Assembly (NCBI GenBank): GCA_963930645.1
Contig: OZ005662.1
Span: 77,841,841-77,905,840 of the forward strand
Reading direction: 5' to 3'
DNA: 64,000 nt
Source of the DNA: Salticus scenicus
Lineage: Eukaryota > Arthropoda > Arachnida > Araneae > Salticidae
A program made the translations under genes and the position numbers. The notes below the pieces were generated by a model. That model made no database searches, was not told the DNA's origin, and was given only the letters and a program-made list of their open reading frames with translations. Shown piece after piece: positions 22,816 through 34,814 of the stretch (position 1 is the stretch's first letter; each line of letters opens with the position of its first letter).

Positions 22816-23398
22816 TACATGTATACCCTTTGATATCAGATAAATCAACTAATAGTTAATATAAATGTGGTTTAATACATTTTACAAAAAAAGATAAGAT
22901 AATATGTGTGTAAAGACAGTAGGAAGACATGTAATTGAAAAAGTGACAGATCAGATAATAATGTGTGCCAAGTGATACAGTAATAAATTAAACAAATATC
23001 AATATGGCAATATATGGTATAAATTGATATCTTGCGATTTTGTACAGTAGAAATAACGGAATGTCTTTATTAATTGGAGATAATGTAAATGGTGGTGCGT
23101 AAAGGAATTTCAGAGTAACTGAAATTGAGTTCATTCGAACAACGATAGTTTTTTGAATATTCCTGACATTTGCTTGGGATTTCTATATGAGTAGCTTAAT
23201 ATATTTAACAAAAAAAAAAAAAAATCAAAATTAAATTTCGTTAAATCTTGCGCATGCGCAGTTAAAAATTATTTATGAAAATTGATTATATTTCGCGGGA
23301 TATTTCGTATTTTTATACAAGATGGCCATAAATTAATTTTGCCTATTCAGAGGACTCTGTAGATTTAACTAAAATATGGATTGAGTCAAAAATTGGTA
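22816..23398. other. Unassigned AT-rich stretch
   Basis: No gene or repeat pair recognised. A short A tract is at 23210-23224. Confidence 0.3.
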
Positions 23399-23546
23399 CA
23401 GTGTTAAAAAAATGCAACTTTGCTGCCAGAAATTCTCTGTAATTATAGAAAAATACGTTTGTCAACGTAATTTTTCCGTAATTTAAGACTTTTTCCTCAA
23501 ATTACAGAGAATTTCTAGCATCAAAGTTGCATATTTTTAACAGTGT
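23399..23546. mobile_element. CTGCCAGAA palindromic MITE, copy a
   Basis: GTTAAAAAAATGCAACTTTG and CTGCCAGAAATTCTCTGTAA at the left are mirrored at the right, ending TTTTTAACAGTG. The centre carries AATACGTTTGTCAACGTAAT. Confidence 0.88.
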
Positions 23547-23740
23547 ATACAGCCATTTCAAAGGATGCGCTCAGAGGTTCTACATTTTTTTTTTTCTGCT
23601 TTTAAGTGACATAAATCAAAATAAAAACAAGCATTACAGTCAAAATACTTTAAAAGCTATACAATAAATAACTGTGGTCTATTTTAACATTTCAAACCAT
23701 ACGACATTAAAACTGTTATTCTTACATTTTGCAAAAGCTT

Positions 23741-23935
23741 TTGTTGAAAAGCTTTATAGATAACAGAGTGATTACCCATTCATTTTTCACTCATTGGACA
23801 GCCCATTCCTCCGATCTTAATCTGGGAGGTTTTGGGTTATGGGTTTTTTTAAAGAGTTTGGCTTTTAAAAGAAATGCTGTAACTTTGGCTGGCTTGAATA
23901 AAATGAAAAAAGTTATACTTTTTTGCTGAAGCTTT
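23741..23935 (+). pseudogene. DDE transposase C-terminal relic (Tc1/mariner superfamily)
   Basis: The frame reads RVITHSFFTHWTAHSSDLNL then GGFGLWVFLKSLAFKRN. It aligns with the conserved SPDLNPCDFWLWG region around the third catalytic Asp of mariner-superfamily transposases. Here the Pro of SPD is Ser and the catalytic Asp position is Gly, so the motif is dead. VTLAGLNKMKKVI after it fits the helical tail of such proteins. No upstream catalytic motif, N-terminal domain or terminal repeats were found nearby. It is unrelated in sequence to the 20669-21040 fragment. Confidence 0.6.
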
Positions 23936-24591
23936 TAAAGAAATCATTATATCTTCATGAACATATGCGACAGTATCTTACCGATGAATACAACTAATAC
24001 TGAGCGGAGAAAAAAAAAAATAAAAATCCTTTTCGAGCCCTGATACTATTCTTGCTAATTCTTACGTAAAATGACCTACTGAATCCGCTTATGATCCCCA
24101 CTTTGTCCAATCACCCACCGTTTTCTTGGAACGTCACCCCCTCCTCCAATTTTTATCACTGTTCGGTAATTTTATGGCCATGAATTTGATTTGGAGAATG
24201 AAAAATGATTATATTAACACTTAAAAACATAAAAAGTATAATATTTAATAAATAATAATAATAATTGATTAAAAAAATATAAAAAATGTAATACATAATT
24301 TTAGTGGCAAATCCCCCCCCCCCCCCTAAATTTTCCCTTTGCTGCAAATGTTCATGTTTTAGATTTTTCCAACTCTGTAACCCTTCAGAAGATGTTTAAC
24401 AGTTAAAATAATTCTTTCCTTCGTTTTAAAAATCAAATTTATAGCCATAAAAAAAGTGATAAAAATAAAAGAGTCCCTAAATTGTTTTGGGCGATATGGC
24501 GAAATGGGCGTCATATTCGGATTCAGGAGGTCATTTTACACACAAATTTGCAAAAATGGTGTTGAGGGCACTTTTCATGCCGAGCAGTGGA
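23936..24591. other. Unassigned; C14 homopolymer
   Basis: A run of about 14 C lies at 24313-24326. Otherwise AT-rich, with no recognised feature. Confidence 0.35.
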
Positions 24592-24907
24592 AGGATGGAT
24601 GGGTTTTACGTGGCAGTAGTGCTGCGCAGATGGGCAATTGGCTACGGTCTGGGACACACCCCTAGAAGTGGTCCGGAGACATGTCATCACAATTTTGATC
24701 CTCCACGGAAGGGATGGCTCTCTTGCTTCGGTGACCCCCAGAGGTATAATTTTTGATGGGAACATGGAGGAAATTGCGGCCACGACAGATTTTACGTGCA
24801 CCAGCCACCATTAGTGTACACTACAGTCTTTAGCCGGCTCGAGTACCGAACCCGCAATGTTCCAATTATGACGCCAGCGCTCTACCGACTGGGCTACCGC
24901 TGCCCCA
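24592..24907 (-). mobile_element. tRNA-derived SINE, copy 3 (uninterrupted reference copy)
   Basis: On the minus strand the head at about 24905-24835 has the A-box-like GGTAGCCCAGTCGGTAGAGC and the B-box region GGGTTCGGTACTCGAGCC. The body runs through GGTGGCTGGTGCACGTAAAA, GTGGAGGATCAAAATTGTGA and AGACCGTAGCCAATTGCCCA. It is the most complete copy in the window and defines the breakpoints in copies 1 and 2. The open frames reported through it are spurious. Confidence 0.85.
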
Positions 24908-25274
24908 TGCCGAGTACAGTAATTAGAAGTCTCTCAACCGCATGCTACAGTCAGAACGAATTTTACATATTACTTTTTTACAGGGTGATACTAAACATTT
25001 TATTAATTTTTACTAGTCTTTTTTTTTTTTTTTTTTTTGCTGAAATACATGTATTTTAACATGTTCTTTACGCAATGAAAGTTTCAAGATAATTTGTCAA
25101 GAATTTTTCTAGATAATTGACCAAACGTATAAAATCGAAAGTGTCCAGATTTTTATGGAAAATTAGTTTATCATAATACCTTCCAATGTTATTTTTTAAT
25201 GATGAACTGCAATCTTGTTCTAAGATAACAGAAAATAAGGAAAATATAAAAGCTATGGTAGGAAGTCTCAAAAC
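24908..25274. other. Unassigned; T tract
   Basis: A T tract is at about 25020-25038. No recognised feature. Confidence 0.3.
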
Positions 25275-25702
25275 TTACAAGGAAACATTCAAAAGGTGTC
25301 TTAAAAAAATATTGAAAAAAAAATATGTGATTCTAATCTTCATAAAATACCAGAAAGTGAAAAAAATATTGGCTGAAATGAATTACAGCGATCACAAAAA
25401 AATATCAAAATTAAGCCTTTCTGGTAATTTAGCACTGTTAGGTGATAAGTTCGGTAGCACCGAGATTGCCGTGTACGAACAGAACCGTGTTTCGCTTCTC
25501 CGTGAAAACTCAAAATCAGTCGCCTGACAATGTGAAACCGCCAAATATGCTTAATTTTGATAATTTTCTGTGGTCGCTGTAATTCATTTCAGCCGATAAT
25601 TTTTCCACTTTCTGTTGTTTTATGAAGAGTAGAATCACATATATGTTTCTTCAATATTTTTTGAAGACGACACCTTTTGAATGCTTCCTTGTTAGATATC
25701 TA
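25275..25702. repeat. Large inverted repeat with a GC-richer loop
   Basis: The left arm (25275-25422: ACATTCAAAAGGTGTC, GGCTGAAATGAATTACAGCG, ATATCAAAATTAAGC) is inverted at 25547-25702 with moderate divergence. The 120-bp loop (GGTAGCACCGAGATTGCCGT, CCGTGTTTCGCTTCTCCGTG) is GC-richer and unmatched elsewhere here. A 113-codon frame spans the left arm and loop but lacks a recognised domain. A foldback element is likeliest. Confidence 0.6.
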
Positions 25703-26470
25703 TACTTAAACTACTAAAATAAACGTGGAAAGGAAATAACAATTTGAAAAATGAGAGGCGACCATCTACACATTGGATTAATATTACATGATTCTAAATA
25801 AGAGATTCTGGAACAATGAATAAACGTATTTATAATGAATGAATATGCGTGATGAAAGGCCTGGAAAAAAAATAATAAGAAGTCAGCGGTGTAGATTAAT
25901 ACACATTTAATAGACACAATTCCATTTACAAAAGACAATTTTGCTACGTTATATATACGTGTAATCATATTATTAAATAATTATCGAAATCCTCCGAACT
26001 CGATCATAACTTAAGCCATACTTATTTTTTGTAATTCGTACAAGTGGTAATAATACCTAAGTTATGTATCTTTTTTTATTTTCCTAGAAGCATATTTCGA
26101 ATGAGTAGTACACTCTCAGAAATGGATACTCAAATTTCACGAAAATTTCTTTATTTTTCACGAAAGTGTTTCTAGGGATATGCTCCGAGCGAACATTTCA
26201 TCAAATTGACGAAATTTGTTTCGTTACCTACTTGAAAATACGAATTTCGTCAAAAAAAAAAAAAAGAAAAAAAAAATATTTTCTCCTTCTTATTTTGTCA
26301 AAGTGAGAAAACTACTTTCGCCACTTGTTTGAACATACGAATTTCGTCAAAAGTGAAGATACATTTTTTTCATACTAGTTTCGTGATACAGAATAAAATA
26401 CAAATTAAACAATTATAAAATTACTTGCAAGTTCGTTGCTTTAGGCATTAAATCCTAATTATATTTAATG
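25703..26470. other. Unassigned; possible decayed foldback at 26110-26390
   Basis: The motif ACGAATTTCGTCAAAA occurs twice (about 26240 and 26337) beside GAAATTTGTTTCGT, suggesting an old repeat. Ends were not resolved. Confidence 0.25.
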
Positions 26471-27414
26471 ATAAAATCTTTTTGTAAAAAAATAGAACCG
26501 ACTCCAAAAAGCAACTAATATTCAAACAACTAAAAAAATTGGTGTGAAATGAAATTGTAAATTGCGCCTAAAAGTATAAAATAATTTCCTTCGCCAAACA
26601 ACCTATAACACTACAATTAATCATAACTTTTGAAGTCGGCGCAAAATTAAATAAAATTTAATTACTTTTTAAAGATTTGTTTTTAGATCGGTAGCAACTA
26701 ATGCTGTTGTCTCGAATGATCCATTTTCACATTTCCTTCATGATTTTGTCACTGTATACAATTGGTCCATTAGTGGCATCTACATAGAACAGTGAACATT
26801 CTTCACAATGCGGTATTTATGTTTCTACGAAGTTAGAGTTTCCTTTGCAAATTTGGTATAACTTTGATACCTATCATCCTTGGCGGCTTATGGATTTGGC
26901 GATCAAAACGTAATGCAAAAATATACACGCAAGATGTATATTTTCATAATATATACTGTACGAAGTATTGTTTCATATTCTTGATTACTCTCTTAATATA
27001 CTTTATCAAAATAATCATGATATCCCAAAGAAATTAATTATTTTTGCCAGATAATTTTGCGATTTCTCTTTCACCAAAGACGTCAGATACCAGCACCTTC
27101 GCCAACTTTTGCTGCTTACGAAATCGTTTTCTTGAATCAAAGTAGTTTTCGGCTACGTTTTTCAGGAGACAATGCGAGATGTGTATTTTGAATAGGATTT
27201 GATTTTTGTATTGAATAAAGGTATCAATTTTTATTTAATTTTGCGCCGACTTCAAAAGTTATGATTAATTGTAGTGTTATAGGTTGTTTGGCGAAGGAAA
27301 TTATTTTATACTTTTAGGCGCAATTTACAATTTCATTTCACACCAATTTTTTTAGTTGTTTGAATATTAGTTGCTTTTTGGAGTCGGTTCTATTTTTTTA
27401 CAAAAAGATTTTAT
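26471..27414. mobile_element. Inverted-repeat element, arms of about 187 bp
   Basis: The left arm 26471-26657 (ATAAAATCTTTTTGTAAAAA, ATAGAACCGACTCCAAAAAG, TTCGCCAAACAACCTATAAC) is repeated almost exactly in reverse complement at 27228-27414. The 570-bp core has no recognised coding sequence. The high arm identity suggests a recent event. The motif GAAGTCGG at the arm end also occurs in the array that follows. Confidence 0.8.
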
Positions 27415-29935
27415 TTTTCTCTTTTCAATGAAAATTTATTCATATAGCAGAACATCAAAAGACATTAGACGGCAGTTTTACAAATCACAACTTCCAAGAA
27501 AAGTGACATAACTCAAAAAATGGTTTATGTTACTGAAAAATACATAAAATGCACCCAATGTGAACAAAAAAGTTACATCTTCATCTAGAAAGTTATCCAC
27601 TCGAGAGACAGTTGTGCCAGTTTTATTCTAGTCAAGTTATTTTTCATTTTATTTTTCTCAATTGCTGCATTTTTAAGTTGCGTCACTTTTCTTGCCTTTA
27701 TCGGATATGAGAAAAAACTATCTACTGAATGAACATAGGTTAAGTTAAAAAGTCTTTAGAAATGTAAAGAACGGATACGCTGTATTCGTAACCAAAAATT
27801 CTCTTAGGCATATACATTGAACTTTACAGTGAATACGTGTCACCCGCTGCGCTGGAAATAGCGTAGCGTAAAGTTCAAACAAAGAGCAAAATATGCATTG
27901 CAGCTGACGGACAGAAGTTTTAACATCGATACTTACATACTGTTTTTACCAGTGTAGCTGCATGCGTTCAGAAGTTAGAATGAGAACAAACTTTTGTGAG
28001 TATACTGTAATTTGTTTAAAACCTTAATGTAATCATAATGAAACCTATTTCAGGCCAAGATCATTACGACAACAAAAAAAAGTATTAAAATTAAATCATC
28101 TCTTAAGAAGTTATAAGCTAACAAATTTCAACAACAACAACAATGAGAAACATGGTTTGTATTGAGAACCTCTTCCTTTATGAATTCGGTTTAAAACGTC
28201 TATGCGTTAATCGATGTGACCGCTGATAATAACCATACTTTGAATTTTACATAGCATAAATGTCATGTCACCCGCTATGCTACAACATATGCAATGTCGT
28301 TCAAGTGTGCACAAAATAGGAGATTGTGAACAAACAAATGCACATATTAAGCGTTCTGTTTTTAGCATTAATGTCTAAACTATCTTTTCGTACTAAATCG
28401 ATGATGCTCTGTAATTTTATAATTCACTTTTTCCCCTGTCTTGAACCGTTTCCGAGATATGAACGCTAACTTCACTATTTTCCATCAGGTGGCGCTGTAG
28501 GCGGTTGAATCGCGTAGCACATGCCCACTTTACTATACCTACATACCGATTTTATGACTATAGCTGCAGCCGTTTAGCAGTTAAAAGAGTTGGGACTGAC
28601 TTTTTGGGGCACCCTGTATTTTCTTTTGATCGTAAAGATATTAAAATGGGACCTATTTCAGACCAAGACCTTTACAATAAAACAAAAAGTATGAAAATCG
28701 GAGCATCCGTTCAGAAGTTATGAGCAAACAAACAAAAACAAAAGCAAAAAAACATACGCTTTGAATTGAGAACCTCCTCCTTTTTGAAGTCGGTTAATTA
28801 GAGCATCTCTTACGAAGTTGTAAGCTTACAAACACCAACAGCAACACATAGCTCGAATTAAGAACACCCTCCTTTCTGAAGTTGGTTGAAAACGACTTTG
28901 CGCTAATCGATGTGACCGCTTACAGTAACAGTACTTTGAACCGCAGAGTATACGTGTCATCCGCTACGCTGCAAGGTGTGCAACGTAGTTCAAGTGTGCA
29001 CAGTGTAGGAATTGCGAACAAACAACTGCACGTTTTAAGCGTTCTGTTTTTAGCAATAATGTCTAAAAACTGTCTTTTCGTAGTAAATCGATGATGCTCT
29101 ACAACTTCGTAATTAACTTTTCTCCCATCTTGAACCGTTTTTGAGATAGGAGCGTTAATTCCGCTGTTTTTCATTAGATGGCGTTTTATTTTCTTTAGAT
29201 TGTAAAGGTATTGCAATGGGAACTACTTCAGACCAAGATCTTTACAACAAAACAAAAAGTGTCAAGTAACCGCATTTTGAACTATGTAGCGTATGTCTCA
29301 CCAACTACGCTACAACGTGTGCAATGTAGCTCAAGTGTGCATAGTGTAAGAAATTACGAACAAACAAATGTACGTTTTTAGCATTGTATTTTTAGCATAA
29401 ATGTCTAAACTGTCTTTTCGTACTAAATTGATGATGCTCTGGAATTTTGTAATTCACTTTTCCCCTATGTCTTGAACCGTTTCTGAGATAGGAACGCTAG
29501 CATGGATGTCTAAACTATCTTTTTGTACTAAATCGATGATACTCTTCAACATTGTAATTCACTATTTTTTCTAGAACCGTTTTCGAGATAGAACACTAAC
29601 TCCGCTATTTTCCACCAGGTGGCGCTGCAAGCGGTTTAACCTTGTACTGCATGGACACTTTGCTTTACGTACATACCACTTTTATCACTATAGCTGCAGC
29701 CGTTTAGCAGTTAAAAGAGTTGGGACTGATTTTTTTGGGCACCCTGTATTTTCTTTAGATCGTAAAGATATTACAATGGGACCTATTTCAGACCAAGACC
29801 TTTTCAACAAAATAAAAAGTATCAAAATCGGAGCATTCGTTTAGAAGTTATGAGCTAACAAACATAAAAAAAACATACGGTTTGAATTGAGAACCTTCCT
29901 TCTTTTTTGAAGTCGGTTAAAAAAATATAAATAAA
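27415..29935 (+). repeat. Degenerate tandem/composite repeat array, GAAGTCGGTT-ended units
   Basis: About five truncated units share, in order, ATCGATGTGACCGCT, TGTCACCCGCTACGCT, CAAGTGTGCACA, AAATCGATGATGCTCT, CTTGAACCGTTT, GGTGGCGCTG, GGGACCTATTTCAGACCAAG, TATCAAAATCGGAGCAT and GAATTGAGAACCTCC, ending TTTTTGAAGTCGGTTAA. Complete-looking units end near 28796 and 29920; units from about 27770, 28890, 29270 and 29500 are shortened. This end sequence resembles dispersed repeats I know from other arthropods, but I cannot name the family. Confidence 0.6.
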
Positions 29936-30160
29936 ACAGAGCAAACAAATAAAAATCATTTGGACATTTGTTTGACAGCTTTGAGACCTATAGTTACAAT
30001 GATTTTTGTCTCGATCCATATTTTTACAGAAATAAGCACACACAATATTTTGTAGAAATAGGACATCACATACATCCATGCCCGCACCTCGATTCGAACC
30101 CGGGACGTGGGAATCCGGATGGCAGGGCCCTACCGACTGAACCACCAGGCCGGCAAATAA
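29936..30160 (-). mobile_element. Second tRNA-derived SINE family
   Basis: On the minus strand the head at 30156-30070 reads CCTGGTGGTTCAGTCGGTAG (A box) and, 40 bases on, CCCGGGTTCGAATCGAGGTG (perfect B box GGTTCGAATC). No matching acceptor-stem 3' half follows, so it is not a functional tRNA. The body runs into AT-rich DNA and ends near an A/T-rich tail at 29926-29940. Unrelated in body sequence to the SINE at 24.6 kb. Confidence 0.7.
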
Positions 30161-30924
30161 AAGTCACTGTAACGTAAAGTCCAAACAACACAGGAAAAAA
30201 ACAATATGGCGGTAATGAAAGCTGGTACATGCTATTGTGAGTAAACAGCTTCGTCAAATATTTGAGAGTTCACGTTTCCTTAAAAATCACGTGATCGCAT
30301 GACGAAATGGTTGTCAAAAACAACAAATTTAAGCCCGAGGATGTCTGAATCGTCAAAAATTGAGTATAATATTTCTGAGAGTGTAATACTTGAAACATTT
30401 GAATAATTTCTCATAGAATAACATTTAGGGAGATTATTGATCAATTGAAAGTATATATTTAATGTCAAACAGGGATTTTTTCCCCCCTATTTATAGTTTT
30501 CAGTTTTTTTCTTCTAGCAATAATAAAGCTAAAATTTTTAAATCATTGCTTGGAAATTCCTCCATTTTATTTTATTTTATTTATTTACTTATTTTTATTT
30601 CATGTTTTTGTGAAATTAAAAATAAATGGGCAACGTCACTGTTTTGAAGACCTTCTCTTATATAAAGCAAAACATTTAACTGCAGTAAAATACTGCAAAT
30701 CAAAATAGAATTTTTCGATAAAAAACGTGGTATTGAAATAAATTTGCACTGAGAGCTGAAGTTGATTTATATATAGTAAATTCATCGATTATCCGCGAAT
30801 GGATTATGCGTGTTACAGATTATCTGCGGGCGCAGAAAAAGTGCGAAAGTGCAGGATCATGAAAAAATATTTACCAAGAAAAAAGAAACCGGAGTGATTT
30901 ATTTTTTCAAAAAAGTTGTAAATA
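30161..30924. other. Unassigned AT-rich stretch
   Basis: Only short low-complexity frames; no repeat pair recognised. Confidence 0.3.
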
Positions 30925-31138
30925 CAGTCAGTAACAAAAGCGTCCAAACACTAGCAAAAATTCCTATTTAAAAATAGTACACTTCGTAAGGTTTTGTTAA
31001 ATAAATCCGTGTCGAATCCTGTTCTTAGTCAGTGTAAGAAGATGATTCGATAAGGATTTATTGAACAAAACCGTATGAAGTGTACTTTTTTTTACATAAG
31101 AATTTTTGCTAGTGTTCGGACACTTTTGTTACCGACTG
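30925..31138. mobile_element. Tc1/mariner-type palindromic MITE, copy 3
   Basis: 214 bp, same ends and TA flanks as copies at 16364, 22604 and 59341. One end reads CAGTCAGTAACAAAAG. Confidence 0.88.
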
Positions 31139-32744
31139 TATATATTTAACTATATTACATTTTGTGATTATTTTTTTGTAAAGTACAGTACTGTATTGTT
31201 TAATCTAGTGCATAAATTAGCTTACACATTGTACCTTAGCTTTATCAAAATTTCCCTTTTTAAAAATTGTTTTCAATTTCTTTAGTACAGAAAATACAAA
31301 CACTTTTACTGTACTGCGAATATTTTGACTGATTTTATTGCATTTTACATACAATGCAATCAAGTTTTTAAGCTATAATATTCTTTATTTAATTTCTCTT
31401 CATTTTCAAACTTTTTGCATTTTATCTGCGATTTGTTTTATCCCCGAGACCCGAGTCGGTCAGTGGGCTCTTCCCACCTGACGTCAGAGGTCAGGAATAT
31501 TTGAAATATGATATTTGAAAAACAAACAGCAGACGAAGTCTTCTATATCTGTAGCGATTGCTGAAATAACATATTTTCTATTCTTATTTTTGATCAACCG
31601 TATTTAATCTGTGTTATTTTTTTTATACATCATCATTTTAATCCATTTTATATCATTATTCATTATCTTTTGATTGCTGTATATATTTACAACCATCATT
31701 TAGTTTATATTTGTTATTGATGTTCATGGAGAACATGTTAAATACTCTGGGTTTTGGTACTTAAATCATTGACAGTGCATTATTGTACGGTGTAAAGCCA
31801 TTTAGACCAGTAACTAAGTTAATTGTTGTCTAAGTTAAGTGATTAATGACATAATAACAAACATGCCATACATATTTTGTGTTTATACGTTTATTTGTTT
31901 AAAATTTTTTAACACGTTTATGCAATTAATTTTAATTGAAAACATTTTAAATTTTAAATTATAATCCATAAACATTCCACAAGAACAAGCTATTTTTAAT
32001 TGCTAGATCAGTTAATGTTACAATTGCACTACAACATACAATAATCGATTCTTACATGTGAAAATAAATAAATACATGAAGTGTTTTTTTAAAATTATTA
32101 AATTTACAAATACAATTATTCTATTGTTTACAAATGCACAATATTACTTTTATTTTATTTTATATTAAATGTTAACACTTTTGTTCTTAAGAACAATGTT
32201 TAATTGAATTCGATTCTCGGAATTCGATTTTACGTTATTCAAACATCAAGTGATTGAGCAGACGACGCTGGGAAGAGTCCATTCCACGTATTATCAAGAG
32301 TGTGCTGTATTAAAATAAATAAATAAATAAAGTGTGTCAGTGGATATCTGAGTGAATATTAATTAAAAGTAGGGGAATAAAGAAAACAAAAGAAAGAACT
32401 AAGTAATAATGCCGAAATGTAGTTGCCTTTATAGACGAAAATGAAACTTATTACAAAAATAGATATTTTAAAATTTTTCTTTGTTGATTAAAAATCGCAT
32501 TAATTTTGCATCTTTTTTAGTTATTTATTTATTTATTTTTTATGTTTTGGATTCTTTGTTTGGATTTTCGAAAACAAGAAGTAAATCTTTCGTAAAAGAA
32601 AGAAAACATTTAATCCTTTCAAAAGAGCAAAAAAAATCTCTTCAGAGTTTTGTAGAAGGAATAATATTATAGTTTTAAAAAAATTAAAGGACACGCTTTT
32701 ATAGAAATGTGAACTAAAAAATCACAAAATATCTATCTTAGTAT
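31139..32744. other. Unassigned AT-rich stretch
   Basis: No gene recognised. A small GC-richer patch at 31440-31495 (GAGACCCGAGTCGGTCAGTG) is unassigned. A TTTA repeat lies near 32520-32536. Confidence 0.3.
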
Positions 32745-32960
32745 TAAAATGCAGGGAAAGAGAACATCGTGTGAGTGACACACCATAATATTTACATACA
32801 TTTAAATCTTTAATTAAAATAACTTACAATTAAACAAAAACCATTTTTAAAAAATCTCCCCTGACTGGGATCGAACGCTGGACCTTTAGGTTCGTAGCGC
32901 GGCGCCTTACCTCGACGCCACATCGTTCACGTAGGGAAAGTATTTTTTTACAATATAAAT
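32745..32960 (-). repeat. tRNA-like repeat beside fragments of the CTTTCC-type element
   Basis: Minus strand 32925-32855 has an A-box-like TGGCGTCGAGGTAAGGCG and B box GCGTTCGATCCCAGTC with 35-40 bases between. Flanking bases do not pair into an acceptor stem, so it is a tRNA-derived repeat or pseudo-tRNA. At 32757-32790 GGGAAAGAGAACATCGTGTG then AGTGACACACCA matches the right end of the element at 43969-45085. Confidence 0.5.
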
Positions 32961-33613
32961 TTTTTGTTTGCTCCCAGAGCAGTTACAAACATACATACAT
33001 ACATACAAACATACATACAAACATACATATATACAGGTGATGCTAATAAAAGCGTGTTAAAAAAAGCTCTATGTAGATGTCTGTATTTAAACAACCTCTA
33101 GAAACAATGTATTCCACATTATTATTACATTAATTATCTTCAATAAAGTATTTAGTATATTCATCTTTAAACGAAACCCAGCAGAGAATTTTATTTTACG
33201 TATTAATGCATAAAATCAGCTTGATTTTTTTTTTAATAATAAAAATTCCATAAAAGTGTTATTACTAGCAATTAGTTTATATACATCCTTTCACTTAATG
33301 AAATGATCTTAGACACAAGCATTCCAACTGGGAAATTAGCATCGTCAATGTTTATTTAGCTCACATTGATGCTAATGACGCTTTCCGTGCAATTACTTTT
33401 TAATGCTGAAAGCGAAAAGCTTCAAAGCAAAGTTAAAGAAATTAATTGACTAACTTGTAGTGCTAATTAATTCTAATTTATTAACGTCTTATATGTTTCA
33501 TTAGTAAAATTAAACGTTTTTCGTAAAGGAAAATAAAACTTGATAAATTAAGAGAGGGGAATTTATAAGAGATAAATTTACATTACACGTAGAGGAAAGT
33601 AGGCGAATATACA
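32961..33613. other. Unassigned; (CATA)n microsatellite
   Basis: CATA/CAAA repeats at about 32988-33036. The rest is unrecognised. Confidence 0.5.
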
Positions 33614-33953
33614 CACTGTTAAAAATTTCAACAGAAAACTCTGTGTAATCTATTATCTTAAATCTTACGTAAAATTACAGAGAAAAATAAACGGAGATGT
33701 TAAAAAACTTATTTTATACATTTAGTTTAATGACTAATATTAATTTAATTAAATATTGGTGAGAATATATTTCGAACTTGGAATGCTTTTTCTAAAGTAG
33801 AAACATTCATTTCTAATTTTAATTAAAAAATTAAATAATAAAATTAGGTAAAAATACAGAATAAAGATTGAGAATCTCGATTATTCACTTTTAACTAAGA
33901 ATTACTGTAAATTTACAGAGACTCTGGAAAATTTACAGAAATTTTTAACAGTG
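33614..33953. mobile_element. MITE with CACTGTTAAAAATTTC ends
   Basis: Left CACTGTTAAAAATTTC and right GAAATTTTTAACAGTG are a perfect 16-bp inverted pair, followed inward by ACAGAGAAAA/CTGTAAATTTACAGAGACTC. It resembles a longer relative of the CTGCCAGAA family. The right end abuts the next element with no spacer. Confidence 0.65.
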
Positions 33954-34814
33954 CACTGGTGTTCAAAATTAAAGCAATAACATGTTTCTCATTTTCTTCT
34001 TTTGCTTATAACTTTTTAACAAATAAACATATAAACATAAAATTTAAAGCGTGTTCGTTATCATATCATTAATTTAATTTTATATAATTTCAACATTAAT
34101 TATTGATTTTTAAACTGATAATTATTCGGTTATTCTCACAAATAAGCTTTGGAAAAAATGAAAAATCTCAACAATTTTGGAAAAGAAAACTTAATGAAAA
34201 ATGGTCATAAGGATGCATTACTGATAGGTGAAGATGCACATGCATCCCTGTGTTTGATTGAAACCGGATTTTCCTCCTGTATTCCTTCTTCTTCTTCTTC
34301 TTTTTTTTTTTTTTCCGCATGTGAATAACTTTTTGAAAACTATACATACAAACATTAAAATTGGATAAGATGTTCATTATAAAATTATGTATCGACATTT
34401 TTATTATTCTGGTGATGCTCATAGTTTACAAATTAGTAATTACATTTTTTTTTTCAAAAAGTCCGTTAAAAAAGTAAAAGAAAAGTGAATACAAAAAAAA
34501 AATCGGAATTTAGTTTGACATTTCAAAGCATGTGCGTTATCATTTATCTGTAATGCATCCTTAACACTATTTTTAATTAACTTTTCTTTTCTAAAATTGT
34601 TGAAATTTTTTATTTTTTCCAAAACTTATTTTTGAGAAAAATTGAATAGTTATAAGTTCAGATGTTATTATTTTTCTAAAGTTACATAAAATTTGATTAA
34701 TGTTAACAAACATGTCATACAAATTTTGTGTTTATATGTTTATTTGTTTAAAAATTATGCACTAAAGAAAGAAAACAAGAAAATAGCTTGTTGCTTTAAT
34801 TTTAAACACCAGTG
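33954..34814. mobile_element. Long palindromic element, ends CACTGGTGTTCAAAATTAAA
   Basis: The two arms, roughly 380 bp each, are diverged inverted repeats from the tip (CACTGGTGTTCAAAATTAAA against TTTAATTTTAAACACCAGTG) through ACAAATAAACATATAAACA and into matching frames: MKNLNNFGKENLMKNGHKDA on the plus strand from 34158 and MEKIKNFNNFRKEKLIKNSV on the minus strand from 34622. The arms may therefore derive from a coding region. The ends resemble Tc1-type tips; family not proven. Confidence 0.6.

Noticed and set aside
24523..24801. Several 70-92 codon frames over the SINE
   Set aside because: The locus is a polymerase III SINE; frames on both strands reflect its higher GC.
30066..30160. 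Possible genuine tRNA gene
   Set aside because: A and B boxes are good, but the acceptor stem halves do not pair and the 3' end is not tRNA-like; SINE head is a better fit.
32855..32930. Possible genuine tRNA gene
   Set aside because: Same reason: promoter boxes without a closing acceptor stem.
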